In this document: piece after piece, positions 46,474 through 56,112 of the stretch
Numbering within the stretch: position 1 is the first letter of the stretch
Layout of the letters: the number at the start of each line of letters is the position of its first letter
Assembly (NCBI RefSeq): GCF_000226565.1
Contig: NC_016041.1
Coordinates: 1,860,001 to 1,924,000, forward strand
Direction of reading: 5' to 3'
Length of the DNA stretch: 64,000 bases
DNA from: Glaciecola nitratireducens FR1064
GTDB taxonomy: Bacteria > Pseudomonadota > Gammaproteobacteria > Enterobacterales > Alteromonadaceae
Program-made: the position numbers and the translations under genes
Notes under the pieces: model-generated
Told to the model about the DNA's origin: nothing
Database searches by the model: none
Seen by the model: the letters and a program-made list of their open reading frames with translations, nothing else

Positions 46474-49419
46474 TTAGGCTACTGAGTTCGGCTTTTTCAT
46501 TGGAGAACTCGCCTGCGATTTTGCATTCGCAACAGCTGCTGATTTGCCGCCATGTTCAAAACTGCCTCTGACGTCATCAGAAATAGCGCTCACGGTCTCT
46601 GTTTCAGCTGGCATAGCAACTTTCGCTGGCGTTGTCATAGGGTGAGATACCGATCTAACTGCAGCCTTAACGTACGGTCCTGATTGCTTCGCTTCCTTTA
46701 CTTTTGTCTCGGCTTTGGCCAAGACAGGCTCAGGAGCAACAACTTCTTCAGGTACACTTGTAGCTTCGGCTGTTTGCTCAAGTTTGACAGGATCCTCTGC
46801 CGGACTTGATACTTTTACATTTTCAGCATCAGCATCGACACTAACTTCTTCTTTAGCCTTAATTGGCTCCGCTGAAGTTGCATTGGCGTCTAGTTCAATT
46901 TCTTTTTGCACAGGCTCTGTTGTTGCAGCTTCGCTTGTTACTTCAGCCTTTTCAACGTCACTAGTTTGAACTTCATTTTTTGCTTCGGGTGCATCGAACT
47001 GCAGTTCATCTTGGACTGAGTTTGCATCGTCACTAGCGTCGGCCGCGTTCTGTTCATCCTTTCCTTTCTTGCGACGCTGGCCAGCAGCTCTCACATGTCT
47101 GGGTGAACGTCTTCCTCTGCCCTTAGGCGCGTCTGTCTCGCTCTTAGAAGCGTCATTCGTTTGCATTGCGTTTTCATCAACAGCAGTTGTTTCAGTCGCA
47201 GTTTGCTCAACAACTTCGGTGTTAGCCGGTTTTTGTACTGGTGCATCTTCCACCGCACGAACTTCTTCAAGCTGACGAGTATCGACAGGATTGGTGTTGC
47301 TCGAAGGTTCTGCCTGATTGCCCGGCGCTGGAGCAGGAGAGTCGTCGTTCACTCGAACGTTTCTTTTCGTGTCTCTGCGCTTTCTGCGTTCAGCAGGTGC
47401 TCTTTTCTTAGCTGGCTTAGGCGCTGAATTATCTTGTGCTACTTCAGCGACATCTTCTTGCTTTTCAACCGCAGCCTTATGTTGCTCATTTTTGGGCTGT
47501 TCATTGCGTTCATTATTAGTGCGACGTTTGCGATTGTTTGGACGTTCACCTTGAGGTTTGTCTTGACGCTGCGCATTGTCTGATGTTTTGTCTTGGCGAG
47601 TTCCTTCTGGACGAGGTCCACGAGGATTGCTTCGACGCTTATTTTGATTTCTGTTTCTATTGTTGTTGCTGCGAGGCTGAGGAGCTGTCTCTGGTTGTTT
47701 TTCCTCTTCTTCAAATAGAGACTTCATCCAAGCAATTGCCTTGGTGAAAACAGATGGCTCAGCCTTCTTTTCTTTCTTAGGCGTTGTCGTTGCAGAAGAT
47801 GGTGTAGGCGCCTGTGTTACTTGCTCTGGCGCTGACATGCCTGATAAGGCTGGCTCTTCACGTTTCACAACTTTCGGTGCAGTAGTGTCTGCAGCGGTTT
47901 GCGGCACCTGAGATAATTCAATGTTATAACTAATATCATCAATTTTATCATCTGGACGGCGACGCACAATTTCGTAATGCGGTGTTTCGAAGTTTGGATT
48001 TGGAATGATTAATAGTTCAACGTTATGGCGCTTTTCAACGCTGCGTAACGCTCGTCTCTTTTCATTTAGTAGATAAGTAGCAACGTTGATCGGCAATTGA
48101 GCTTCAATTTGCCCTGTATTGTCCTTTATGCTTTCTTCTTCAATAATACGTAAAACGGATAGGGCGAGTGATTCTGTTCCTCGAACGGTGCCGTGGCCAC
48201 TGCAGCGCGGACATACGTGATAGGCTGATTCACCTAAAGACGGACGCAGGCGTTGACGAGACATTTCAAGCAAACCAAAGCGAGAGATGCGACCCAGTTG
48301 AATGCGAGCTCTGTCAGGTTTGACAGCATCTTTCATTCTGTTTTCAACTTCACGTTGATTTTTCACTGGCGTCATGTCGATAAAATCGATAACAACCAAA
48401 CCACCTAAATCGCGTAAACGTAACTGTCGAGCAATCTCGTCAGCAGCTTCCAAGTTGGTATTGAACGCTGTCTCTTCAATATCACCGCCTTTTGTAGCTC
48501 TGGCTGAGTTGATATCGATAGAGGTAAGCGCTTCTGTTGGGTCAATGACAATTGAGCCGCCAGATGGCAAACGAACTTCGCGTTGAAATGCAGATTCAAT
48601 TTGGCTTTCAATTTGATAGTGACTGAATAAAGGAACGTCACCTTGATACAGTTTTACACGACTAACAAAGTCAGGGCGAACTAATTCAATGTGTGCCAAT
48701 GCTTTTTCAAAAATAGCAGGCTTATCGATAAGAATTTCGCCAATATCTCTGCGTAAATAATCTCGAATAGCACGGACGATGACGTTACTTTCCTGGTGTA
48801 TTAAGAAGGGAGCTGGTTTTGTTTCAGACGCCTTCATAATGTTTGACCAGTGATTAACTAACACACCCAAATCCCACTGCAGCTCTTCATAAGATTTGCC
48901 TACGCCAGCAGTACGCACAATCAAACCCATACCATCGGGAAGTTCTAATTGACCTAATGATTGTTTAAGATCGGTACGTTCGTCGCCTTCAATTCTGCGT
49001 GATATACCGCCAGCACGAGGATTGTTAGGCATTAATACCAAGTAACTACCTGCAAGGGAGATAAAGGTCGTTAACGCAGCCCCTTTTTGGCCACGTTCTT
49101 CTTTATCAACTTGCACGATTACCTGCGTGCCTTCTCTAACAACGTCTTTGATATTAGGACGGCCTTCAAGCTTATAACCAGAAGGAAAGTATGTTTTTGC
49201 TATTTCTTTTAATGGGAGGAAACCGTGGCGGTCAGCACCGTAATCAACAAACGCAGCCTCTAAGCTCGGTTCAACACGTGTGATTGTACCTTTATAGATG
49301 TTTGCTTTTTTCTGTTCATGACCGGGGCTTTCTATATCTAGATCGTAGAGTTTCTGCCCGTCTACAAGGGCTACACGCAACTCTTCAGATTGAGTTGCAT
49401 TTATTAACATTCTTTTCAT
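46474..49419 (-). CDS. rne: Ribonuclease E
   Basis: Essential endonuclease of mRNA decay and tRNA/rRNA maturation, scaffold of the degradosome. The N-terminal catalytic half has the S1 domain ([35 protein letters not shown]), the DNase I-like acidic residues in [15 protein letters not shown] and [19 protein letters not shown], and the Zn-link CPRCSGHG. The C-terminal half is disordered: Arg/Asn-rich RNA-binding stretches ([28 protein letters not shown]), Ala/Glu-rich linker, and a terminal [11 protein letters not shown] that resembles the PNPase-binding end of E. coli RNase E. Length is 981 versus 1061 in E. coli. It diverges from rluC across a long leader region. Confidence 0.96.
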   Translation of the reverse strand: MKRMLINATQSEELRVALVDGQKLYDLDIESPGHEQKKANIYKGTITRVEPSLEAAFVDYGADRHGFLPLKEIAKTYFPSGYKLEGRPNIKDVVREGTQVIVQVDKEERGQKGAALTTFISLAGSYLVLMPNNPRAGGISRRIEGDERTDLKQSLGQLELPDGMGLIVRTAGVGKSYEELQWDLGVLVNHWSNIMKASETKPAPFLIHQESNVIVRAIRDYLRRDIGEILIDKPAIFEKALAHIELVRPDFVSRVKLYQGDVPLFSHYQIESQIESAFQREVRLPSGGSIVIDPTEALTSIDINSARATKGGDIEETAFNTNLEAADEIARQLRLRDLGGLVVIDFIDMTPVKNQREVENRMKDAVKPDRARIQLGRISRFGLLEMSRQRLRPSLGESAYHVCPRCSGHGTVRGTESLALSVLRIIEEESIKDNTGQIEAQLPINVATYLLNEKRRALRSVEKRHNVELLIIPNPNFETPHYEIVRRRPDDKIDDISYNIELSQVPQTAADTTAPKVVKREEPALSGMSAPEQVTQAPTPSSATTTPKKEKKAEPSVFTKAIAWMKSLFEEEEKQPETAPQPRSNNNRNRNQNKRRSNPRGPRPEGTRQDKTSDNAQRQDKPQGERPNNRKRRTNNERNEQPKNEQHKAAVEKQEDVAEVAQDNSAPKPAKKRAPAERRKRRDTKRNVRVNDDSPAPAPGNQAEPSSNTNPVDTRQLEEVRAVEDAPVQKPANTEVVEQTATETTAVDENAMQTNDASKSETDAPKGRGRRSPRHVRAAGQRRKKGKDEQNAADASDDANSVQDELQFDAPEAKNEVQTSDVEKAEVTSEAATTEPVQKEIELDANATSAEPIKAKEEVSVDADAENVKVSSPAEDPVKLEQTAEATSVPEEVVAPEPVLAKAETKVKEAKQSGPYVKAAVRSVSHPMTTPAKVAMPAETETVSAISDDVRGSFEHGGKSAAVANAKSQASSPMKKPNSVA

Positions 49420-50044
49420 TGTATCTAACTCTGTATAGGAATAATCCTAGAAGATACAGTTTTGAATTAACTGTTTTACTGAGCCTCACGACTGAGCTAA
49501 ATTGTCCTTTGATGCGATATCGGAAATTACAAGTTCTTGTTTATTATAGTATTTTCTTAATAGTAATGATAAACTTTCACTGCACTAAAAAATCCAACAA
49601 CCCTTTACAATAGGGCGTCCTTTTACAATCTTTTGAACTAATGAGCTTACTCACTAGCGTTAATTCAAATCTGTTCAACAGTCAATTATTGCCTGTTTAA
49701 TTTAACCTTGTTGCATTTGTTTTTGAATGCAGTGCATGTCTTTCTCAGCACTCTTTATCAAGGCGCACATTCATTTTGTTTTAGTTGAATGTTGGTAATT
49801 GGTGTCGTATCGCCTGCAAATACTCATTTTGGTATGTTGGGCTGACGTGTCAGTTTCTCTATTTTGTAACAGGCCAATGACCCGTTGTTTTGTTATTAAT
49901 AGATGAATACTGTCGCACCGAGCCGCATTATTGCTTATATTGCGCTGACAAACAAGTAGCACGTAGCTAAAAAGTACCTTAAAAAAACCAGAAAAACAGT
50001 GATTTGCGGACGTATTCAATCTAAAGGTGGGATATACTATTCAT
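49420..50044. promoter_or_regulatory. Long rne-rluC divergent region with a structured rne leader
   Basis: No gene is visible in 625 bases. In the rne transcript, close to the start codon, CTGTAT (49431-49436) can pair with ATACAG (49454-49459), with an inner AGGA/TCCT stem. An alternative stem ACAGTT/AACTGT (49456-49461, 49469-49474) would use the same ATACAG arm, so the two exclude each other. In E. coli a long structured rne leader lets RNase E control its own mRNA; the same may hold here. Promoters could not be placed with confidence. Confidence 0.5.
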
Positions 50045-50992
50045 ATGAATGAAGAATATAATAATGTGCAATTGCTTGAAATTGACGAAGACAATCAATT
50101 TCAGCGTATAGATAACTTCCTAACCAGCAAGCTGAAGGGTGTTCCGAAAAGTATGATTTATCGGATCGTTCGCAAAGGCGAGGTAAGGGTAAATAAAAAG
50201 CGTGTAAAGCCTGAGTATAAATTGGCGATAGGTGATGTTGTGCGCGTTCCCCCTGTGCGTACAGCTGTCAAAGAACAAAACAATGTAAACTTGAATAGAG
50301 TGTCTACGTTGGAAAGCCACATCATCTTTGAAGATGATCGCATCATCGTGTTTAATAAGCCGACAGGACTTGCAGTGCATGGCGGAAGTGGTCTTAATTT
50401 TGGGGTGATTGAAGGTTTGCGAGCATTGCGTCCACAGCACCAGTTTTTGGAATTGGTGCATCGACTCGATCGAGACACATCGGGTTGTTTATTAATTGCG
50501 AAGAAACGCTCTGCATTGCGTGATTTGCATGAACAGTTGCGCAGTAAACAGGTTGATAAGCGTTACCACGCGTTGGTCGCCGGTGAGTGGCCTGCTAATT
50601 GTTTCAAAGTAGACGCACCGTTGCAAAAAAATGTGTTAAAAAGCGGTGAGCGACTTGTGTCAGTCTCTAATGAAGGTAAACCTTCAGAAACGCGGTTTAG
50701 AGTATTAAGAAATTTCACACACTCGACGTTAATTGAGGCAAGCCCTATAACAGGGAGAACACATCAAATTAGAGTGCACTGCTTACACGCCGGACATGCA
50801 ATTGCAATGGACAGCAAATACGGTGATGACGATTTTGATGCGAAGCTCAAAAAATTGAAGTTCACACGATTGTTTTTGCATGCTAAGAGTCTTTCATTTA
50901 ACCACCCGGTGAGTAAAGAACGTGTAAGATTTGAAGCAGAGTACGATAGCGCATTGAGCAATTTAATAGAGAAACAAAGCCATGAAATTTGA
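50045..50992 (+). CDS. rluC: 23S rRNA pseudouridine synthase RluC
   Basis: Makes pseudouridines 955, 2504 and 2580 in 23S rRNA. The S4 domain reads FQRIDNFLTSKLKGVPKSMI and GEVRVNKKRVKPEYKL; the catalytic motif is ELVHRLDRDTSGCLLIAKK, giving the essential aspartate; GRTHQIRVHCLHAGHAIAMD is the second signature. I use ATG 50045; a GTG at 50027 would add six residues. Neither has a clear ribosome-binding site. The product (315 residues) matches E. coli RluC (319). It diverges from rne, as in E. coli, and overlaps the HAD gene by 11 bases. Confidence 0.95.
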   Translation: MNEEYNNVQLLEIDEDNQFQRIDNFLTSKLKGVPKSMIYRIVRKGEVRVNKKRVKPEYKLAIGDVVRVPPVRTAVKEQNNVNLNRVSTLESHIIFEDDRIIVFNKPTGLAVHGGSGLNFGVIEGLRALRPQHQFLELVHRLDRDTSGCLLIAKKRSALRDLHEQLRSKQVDKRYHALVAGEWPANCFKVDAPLQKNVLKSGERLVSVSNEGKPSETRFRVLRNFTHSTLIEASPITGRTHQIRVHCLHAGHAIAMDSKYGDDDFDAKLKKLKFTRLFLHAKSLSFNHPVSKERVRFEAEYDSALSNLIEKQSHEI

Positions 50993-51620
50993 ATACATCA
51001 TTTTTGATTGGGATGGCACGGTGATGGATTCAGCTGCTAAAATCGTAGCTTGTATGCAAAAAGCAGCTGCAATGGGGCAGATAAATATTCCGACAAAAGA
51101 GCAAGTTGAGCACATTATCGGAATCAGCTTGCACCCAGCGATTAAACAATTATTTTCGATAGATGACGATAAAGCGAATGAAATTGTTACACATTATAAG
51201 AGTGTATTTCTTGATCAGGATAAAACGGCGTGTCCTTTATTCGCTAATGCGAGTGAAACCTTAACCCACCTTAGCCAAAGCGCGAGATTAGCGGTAGCAA
51301 CGGGGAAAGCGCGTCGCGGATTAGAAAGAGCTTGGGAGAATACTAATACAAAGCATTTTTTCGAATTATCTCGTTGTGCAGATGAAGCTGAGTCAAAGCC
51401 AAGCTCTGACATGCTGCTGCAAATATTAAAAGAGTGGAAGATTGAGCCAGAGCAAGCCTTAATGGTAGGTGATACTGTTTATGACATGCAGATGGCAGAG
51501 AACATCGGGATGCCGCGGGTAGGCGTCTCCTATGGCGTGCACGACAAGATTGAATTACTAAAGCACAAACCATTAACTATCATCGATAGTTTAGACATGA
51601 TGAAGTCGTTTGTTAAATGA
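50982..51620 (+). CDS. HAD-family hydrolase (phosphatase-like)
   Basis: A haloacid dehalogenase-type phosphatase of 212 residues. Motif I is FDWDGTVMDS (Asp9 nucleophile, Asp11), followed by a helical cap; motif II is AVATGKA, motif III lies at the lysine in SKPSSDM, and motif IV is MVGDTVYDMQMAENIGM. It resembles phosphoglycolate-phosphatase-type (HAD-IA) enzymes, but the substrate is unknown. It overlaps rluC by 11 bases and is convergent with yceF; this gene is not between rluC and yceF in E. coli. Confidence 0.85.
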   Translation: MKFEYIIFDWDGTVMDSAAKIVACMQKAAAMGQINIPTKEQVEHIIGISLHPAIKQLFSIDDDKANEIVTHYKSVFLDQDKTACPLFANASETLTHLSQSARLAVATGKARRGLERAWENTNTKHFFELSRCADEAESKPSSDMLLQILKEWKIEPEQALMVGDTVYDMQMAENIGMPRVGVSYGVHDKIELLKHKPLTIIDSLDMMKSFVK

Positions 51621-51634
51621 AAGATACAAACGAC
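51605..51634. other. Stem-loop at the convergent end of the HAD gene and yceF
   Basis: GTCGTTTGT (51605-51613) pairs exactly with ACAAACGAC (51626-51634) around a 12-base loop that contains the HAD stop codon. A second palindrome AGTAGTTAACTACT follows at 51636-51649. No T-tract is present, so termination here would be weak or Rho-aided. Confidence 0.4.
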
Positions 51635-51644
51635 TAGTAGTTAA

Positions 51645-52268
51645 CTACTTCAACAAACTATTATAGCCAATACCAATAAGTATGTTGTTCAATGCAATCA
51701 GCGGCAATCCTATTAAAGTGTTCGGATCAGTAGATTCAATCTTTTGAAACAAGGTAATACCGAGACCTTCTACTTTAAAACTGCCTGCACAGTCTAGCGG
51801 TTTTTCAATATTGATATAGTTTTCTATTTCATGCTCACTAAGCTCTCTGAACGTTACGTCAACATATTCGGCAATGACCTCGGCGTCATGTTGAGTTGAA
51901 AGGCAGCATAAGCCGGTGACGAACCGAACTGACTTTCCTGAGCATGCTGACAATTGTTGAATTGCATTTGCGACAGTTCTTGGTTTTGTTAGTATTTTTA
52001 CATCAGACAAGCTAATACTACTTCCTTCTTCCTTCATATAGGCAACTTGGTCGGAACCAATAATAGTAGAATTAGGAAAAGACGCTTGTACTGCTAACGC
52101 CTTTTGGTAACTGAGTCTTTTGACTAAATCTAAGGGTGGTTCGCCAGCTAGCCGCGTTTCGTCAATGTTAGGCGACTGTGTAGTGAATTGGTGTCCTAAT
52201 CTCGCCATTTGTAATTTACGATAGGGAGAGGATGAGGCGAGTATCAAACCTTCATTGTTTGTGTCCAA
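51645..52268 (-). CDS. yceF: Maf-like nucleotide pyrophosphatase (YceF type)
   Basis: House-cleaning pyrophosphatase; the YceF branch acts on 7-methyl-GTP. Motifs: LILASSSPYRKLQMARLG, SPNIDETRLAGEPP, IIGSDQVAYM and CAGSFKVEGLGITLFQKIES, followed by DPNTLIGLPLIAL. Length (207) is slightly longer than E. coli YceF (194). It is transcribed away from yceD, as in E. coli, with a 111-base gap between their starts. Confidence 0.92.
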   Translation of the reverse strand: MDTNNEGLILASSSPYRKLQMARLGHQFTTQSPNIDETRLAGEPPLDLVKRLSYQKALAVQASFPNSTIIGSDQVAYMKEEGSSISLSDVKILTKPRTVANAIQQLSACSGKSVRFVTGLCCLSTQHDAEVIAEYVDVTFRELSEHEIENYINIEKPLDCAGSFKVEGLGITLFQKIESTDPNTLIGLPLIALNNILIGIGYNSLLK

Positions 52269-52379
52269 AGTGTATTATTTCCGATTATTTAAAATAAGAA
52301 GGGATATTCTAGCGATATTTGCTCTGATTCGCCTAAAAACTTTGACTCAATACATGTAAACCTTTAGAATGCGCGCGCT

Positions 52380-52901
52380 ATGGATAAAGTGAAACTACCC
52401 CGATTAATAGATCCACTGAAAAGTGCGATGAAACGCTCAACCTACGTTGGCGTTTATTCTACCTCTTTAATGGAGCGATTCGTCGGGTCTGTAATTGCTT
52501 GTGAAGACAACGTTTTCGTGGATGTTAAGTTTTTAAAAGACGCGCAGAGTCTTACTTACTTCCTGGGAACAGCGACGACGCAGGCAACATTGCTTTGCCA
52601 GAGATGTAACCATGAATTTTCTCACCCAATTAACGTTGAGTTTTGTTTTAGTCCTGTGCAGGGCACTGATACAGAGGAAGAGTTACCAGAAGCATTTGAA
52701 CCGGTAGAGGTCAATGACCATGGAGAGATCGATCTACTTCAATTAATTGAAGACGAGTTGATTTTGTCACTACCTATTGTTGCACTTCATGCAGAAGAAA
52801 ATTGTAGCGTAGGGCCTGATGATATGACATTCGGAATAATCGAACCGGAACAAGAGCGTAAAAACCCATTTGCGGTTTTAAAAGAACTTAAGCGAGACTA
52901 G
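52380..52901 (+). CDS. yceD: YceD (DUF177) protein, 23S rRNA accumulation protein
   Basis: A 173-residue DUF177 protein, in bacteria linked to 23S rRNA processing and always near rpmF. The conserved core is LLCQRCNHEFSHPINVEFCF with the paired cysteines, and DLLQLIEDELILSLPIVALH followed by a histidine- and cysteine-containing stretch. The C-terminal FAVLKELK matches the family. It is 11 bases upstream of rpmF, so the two are surely co-transcribed. Confidence 0.9.
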   Translation: MDKVKLPRLIDPLKSAMKRSTYVGVYSTSLMERFVGSVIACEDNVFVDVKFLKDAQSLTYFLGTATTQATLLCQRCNHEFSHPINVEFCFSPVQGTDTEEELPEAFEPVEVNDHGEIDLLQLIEDELILSLPIVALHAEENCSVGPDDMTFGIIEPEQERKNPFAVLKELKRD

Positions 52902-52912
52902 GAGTATAACCT

Positions 52913-53083
52913 ATGGCTGTACAGAAAAATAAAAAGACTCGTGCTAGACGCGGCACGCGTCGTTCACACGATGCATTAACAGGCGCAACTTTATCAGTTG
53001 ATCAAACGTCTGGTGAAACTCACCTTCGTCACCATGTGACGGCGGACGGTTTCTACAAAGGCAAAAAAGTTATTGCTGATTAA
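52913..53083 (+). CDS. rpmF: 50S ribosomal protein L32
   Basis: A 56-residue ribosomal protein beginning [20 protein letters not shown], which is the conserved L32 start, and ending [12 protein letters not shown]. coli L32 has 57 residues. An AGGAGTATAACC ribosome-binding site lies just before the ATG. The gene sits between yceD and plsX, as in other gammaproteobacteria, linking ribosome and lipid synthesis. Confidence 0.97.
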   Translation: MAVQKNKKTRARRGTRRSHDALTGATLSVDQTSGETHLRHHVTADGFYKGKKVIAD

Positions 53084-53097
53084 TTCGGCGAAAAACA

Positions 53098-54120
53098 TTG
53101 TCTGACGTAAAAATTGCATTAGATATCATGGGGGGCGATCACGGCCCCCATGTTCTCTTGTCTGCTGCAGAAAAATCCCTAAAGCAACTTCCCAAACTAC
53201 ACCTTACTATTTGCGGTCATCTAAGCGAGTATGCTCATTTTAAAAACGGGCTAGATGCTAAAACATTGTCACGAGTCGATTTTGTTGATTGCGACGAAGT
53301 GGTTACAATGAATGACAAGCCAACAACTGCTCTGCGCAAGAAAAAGCAGTCTTCTATGCGCAAAGTCATTGATTTAGTTCAATCAGGAGACGCACAGGCA
53401 TGCGTTAGCTCTGGTAATACGGGCGCACTCATGGCCATGGCGTTTTATGTTCTAAAAACGTTACCAGGGATCTCTCGCCCCGCGCTCATCTCATGGCTGC
53501 CAAAAGGCCAAGGTAAAAAAGTACTTCTTCTCGATCTCGGTGCTTCGGTTAACTGTGATGCAGAAGGACTATTTCAATATGCTGTTATGGGCTCAGTTCT
53601 AGCTGAACAGTGCTCTCACATTCACTCACCTAAAGTTGCTCTTTTAAATGTAGGGGAAGAGGACATAAAAGGGAACACCCTTGTTAAGCATGCAGACCAA
53701 CTTCTGCGTGATTGTCCTAGCGTTAATTATATTGGCTATGTCGAAGGCGATCAGATTTTTTCTGGTGACGCTGATGTCGTTGTTACTGACGGGTTTACCG
53801 GTAACATTGCGCTGAAGTCGAGCGAGGGTATCGCGAAGCTTGTGATCAGCGAAATTAAGCAAGCCACAACCGAAACCCTTTTTGCACGAATATTAAGCAA
53901 ATTGGCCTTACCACTACTAAAAAAACTCTATCAACGCATGAACCCCGACCAGTATAACGGCGCCAGTCTGATAGGATTGCGCGGAATTGTTGTAAAGAGT
54001 CACGGAAACGCTTCGGCAGAAGCTTGTTATTACGCAATAAAACAAGCTTATGAGGAGGCAGAAAATGCGGTTCCAGACAAAATAAAAACAAAAATAGAAT
54101 CAGTCTTGATGGAGCATTAA
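53098..54120 (+). CDS. plsX: Phosphate acyltransferase PlsX
   Basis: Converts acyl-ACP to acyl-phosphate, feeding the PlsY step of phospholipid synthesis. The N-terminus IALDIMGGDHGPHVLLSAAE, then SSGNTGALMAMAFYVLKTLPG and the core LLDLGASVNCDAEGLFQYAV, VALLNVGEEDIKGN and DGFTGNIALKSSEGIAK define PlsX. Length (340) is normal. The start is TTG at 53098, giving the expected N-terminus; no ATG is available nearby and the ribosome-binding site is poor. It is 14 bases after rpmF. Confidence 0.95.
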   Translation: MSDVKIALDIMGGDHGPHVLLSAAEKSLKQLPKLHLTICGHLSEYAHFKNGLDAKTLSRVDFVDCDEVVTMNDKPTTALRKKKQSSMRKVIDLVQSGDAQACVSSGNTGALMAMAFYVLKTLPGISRPALISWLPKGQGKKVLLLDLGASVNCDAEGLFQYAVMGSVLAEQCSHIHSPKVALLNVGEEDIKGNTLVKHADQLLRDCPSVNYIGYVEGDQIFSGDADVVVTDGFTGNIALKSSEGIAKLVISEIKQATTETLFARILSKLALPLLKKLYQRMNPDQYNGASLIGLRGIVVKSHGNASAEACYYAIKQAYEEAENAVPDKIKTKIESVLMEH

Positions 54121-55083
54121 TTGATATATTCACGATTTATAGGAACGGGAAGTTATTATCCCACCGATGTGCGTTCAAACGCTGATTTGGAAAAAATGGT
54201 TGATACTTCAGATGAGTGGATAACAGATCGCACAGGTATTAAAGAGCGTCGAATAATTGGTGAGCATGAAACTGCGGCAACTATGGGAGCTGAAGCTTCA
54301 AAAAAAGCGTTAGAAGCGGCAGGAATCGAAGCTAGCGACCTTGATATGATTGTCTGTGCAACAACAAGTGGTCGCTATTCACTGCCAAGTACAGCCTGCG
54401 AAATTCAAAAAATTCTCGATGTAGACAATATTCCAGCGTTTGATATTGCAGCTGCTTGCGCTGGCTATTGCTACGCGTTAAGCGTTGCAGACCAATACAT
54501 AAAAAGCGGTATGGCCAAGCGAATTCTTGTGGTTGGCACCGACTGTCTGAGTCGTCTTATTGACCCTGCCGACAGATCGATGGTCATTTTATTTGGGGAC
54601 GGTGCTGGCGCAACTATTATTGAAGCCAGCGAAGAGCCTGGAATTCTATCCACACATATTAATGCTGCTGGTTCCCACGGTGATTTGCTGCGAATAGGCA
54701 ATCCAACGCGCGGCGATGAGCAGTCCGTGCATGAAAATTGGGGCGAAATGAAAGGTAACGAAGTTTTCAAAGTCGCGGTAACAAAATTGAGTCAAATAGT
54801 CATTGAAACTTTAGAGGCGAATAATCTTAAGAAGTCGGACATTGACTGGTTAGTGCCGCATCAAGCTAACTTTAGAATTATAAAGGCTACCGCTAAAAAG
54901 CTGAATATGTCACTTGATCAGGTCGTCATGACGCTTGAGAAATACGGTAATACCTCCGCTGCAACTGTGCCCACAGCGCTAGATACAGCAATTCGAGATG
55001 GACGCATTAAAAGAGGGCAATACCTTTTACTGGAAGCCTTTGGTGGCGGTTTTGCGTGGGCTTCTGCGCTGGTTAAATATTAA
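54121..55083 (+). CDS. fabH: Beta-ketoacyl-ACP synthase III
   Basis: Starts fatty acid synthesis by condensing acetyl-CoA with malonyl-ACP. The catalytic triad is present: Cys113 in [11 protein letters not shown], His247 in PHQANFRI and Asn277 in [10 protein letters not shown]. The start [19 protein letters not shown] is standard, as is [16 protein letters not shown]. The start codon is TTG, directly after the plsX stop, with AGCATTAA as the only spacer. Length (320) is near E. coli FabH (317). Confidence 0.95.
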   Translation: MIYSRFIGTGSYYPTDVRSNADLEKMVDTSDEWITDRTGIKERRIIGEHETAATMGAEASKKALEAAGIEASDLDMIVCATTSGRYSLPSTACEIQKILDVDNIPAFDIAAACAGYCYALSVADQYIKSGMAKRILVVGTDCLSRLIDPADRSMVILFGDGAGATIIEASEEPGILSTHINAAGSHGDLLRIGNPTRGDEQSVHENWGEMKGNEVFKVAVTKLSQIVIETLEANNLKKSDIDWLVPHQANFRIIKATAKKLNMSLDQVVMTLEKYGNTSAATVPTALDTAIRDGRIKRGQYLLLEAFGGGFAWASALVKY

Positions 55084-55172
55084 TAAGACAATAATCACCA
55101 TCAAGTTGGTGATAATCGAACAAGTAATGAAACAGTGATTAATCACATAAATAAAAAAGATAGGATGAATAA

Positions 55173-56090
55173 ATGAGTAAAACAGCATGTGTATTCCCTG
55201 GACAGGGGTCACAAAGTGTTGGAATGCTAAAAGACTTGGCGGAACAGTTTACAGTTGTAGCAGATACTTTTACTGAAGCATCAGAAGCCTTGGGTTATGA
55301 CTTATGGAAAGTTGTTCAAAATGACGACGGAACACAGTTAAATCAAACCCAGATTACGCAACCTGCACTATTAACTGCCAGCGTTGCTGCATACAAAGTT
55401 CTCACTTCTGAAAAAGACATTTCACCCGCATTTTTAGCCGGCCATAGTTTGGGAGAGTATTCAGCATTGACTTGTGCAGGCGTTTTCTCATTGCAAGACG
55501 CCGTTAAGCTAGTGCGTGCTCGTGGTGAGTTTATGCAACAAGCGGTACCGGCTGGAACAGGCGCTATGTATGCCATCATTGGTCTGGATGATAGTCGAAT
55601 TATTGAAATCTGCGAACAGGTTTCGCAGGAGATGGGGCAGGTTGTTGCGGCAGTCAACTTTAACTCTCCAGGCCAAGTTGTCATTGCGGGCCAGTCTGAT
55701 GCAACCGATAAAGCGGGTGCTTTGTGTAAAGAAGCAGGAGCAAAAAGAGCATTGCCACTTGCTGTCAGTGTACCTTCTCATTGTGCTTTAATGAAACCGG
55801 CCGCCGAGAAGCTAGAGCTACTATTCAATGACATCAGTTTGAATCAGCCGCTAATTAGTGTTGTAAATAATGTTGATGTTAGCGTTGAAACTGATACTGA
55901 TAAGATAAAAGACGCACTTTTACGTCAACTATATTTGCCTGTGCGCTGGACTGAGTCTGTTTTGTATTTGAGTGAGCAAGGTGTGACCGATATTATTGAA
56001 GTTGGACCGGGTAAAGTGCTTACCGGTTTGAACAAACGAATTAATAAAAGTTTAGTGTTATCATCTTTTAGTCAACCAAGCGACTTATAA
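55173..56090 (+). CDS. fabD: Malonyl-CoA:ACP transacylase
   Basis: Loads malonyl onto ACP for chain elongation. Catalytic residues: Ser92 in AGHSLGEYSAL, Arg117 in VRARGEFMQQAVP and His203 in VPSHCALM. The N-terminal CVFPGQGSQSVGM is the first oxyanion-hole motif, and the C-terminal IEVGPGKVLTGLNKRI completes the fold. Length (305) is normal. A GATAGGATGAAT sequence precedes the ATG. It follows fabH after 89 bases. Confidence 0.96.
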   Translation: MSKTACVFPGQGSQSVGMLKDLAEQFTVVADTFTEASEALGYDLWKVVQNDDGTQLNQTQITQPALLTASVAAYKVLTSEKDISPAFLAGHSLGEYSALTCAGVFSLQDAVKLVRARGEFMQQAVPAGTGAMYAIIGLDDSRIIEICEQVSQEMGQVVAAVNFNSPGQVVIAGQSDATDKAGALCKEAGAKRALPLAVSVPSHCALMKPAAEKLELLFNDISLNQPLISVVNNVDVSVETDTDKIKDALLRQLYLPVRWTESVLYLSEQGVTDIIEVGPGKVLTGLNKRINKSLVLSSFSQPSDL

Positions 56091-56112
56091 CGATTTAGTA
56101 AAAAGGTAAATA

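Noticed and set aside
46715-47554. Frames opposite the disordered tail of RNase E
   Set aside because: Ser/Thr/Ala-rich translations are simple reverse readings of the Glu/Ala-rich rne codons.
49771-50019. 82-codon frame in the rne leader region
   Set aside because: No ribosome-binding site, no recognisable motif and odd composition; it overlaps the expected non-coding rne leader.
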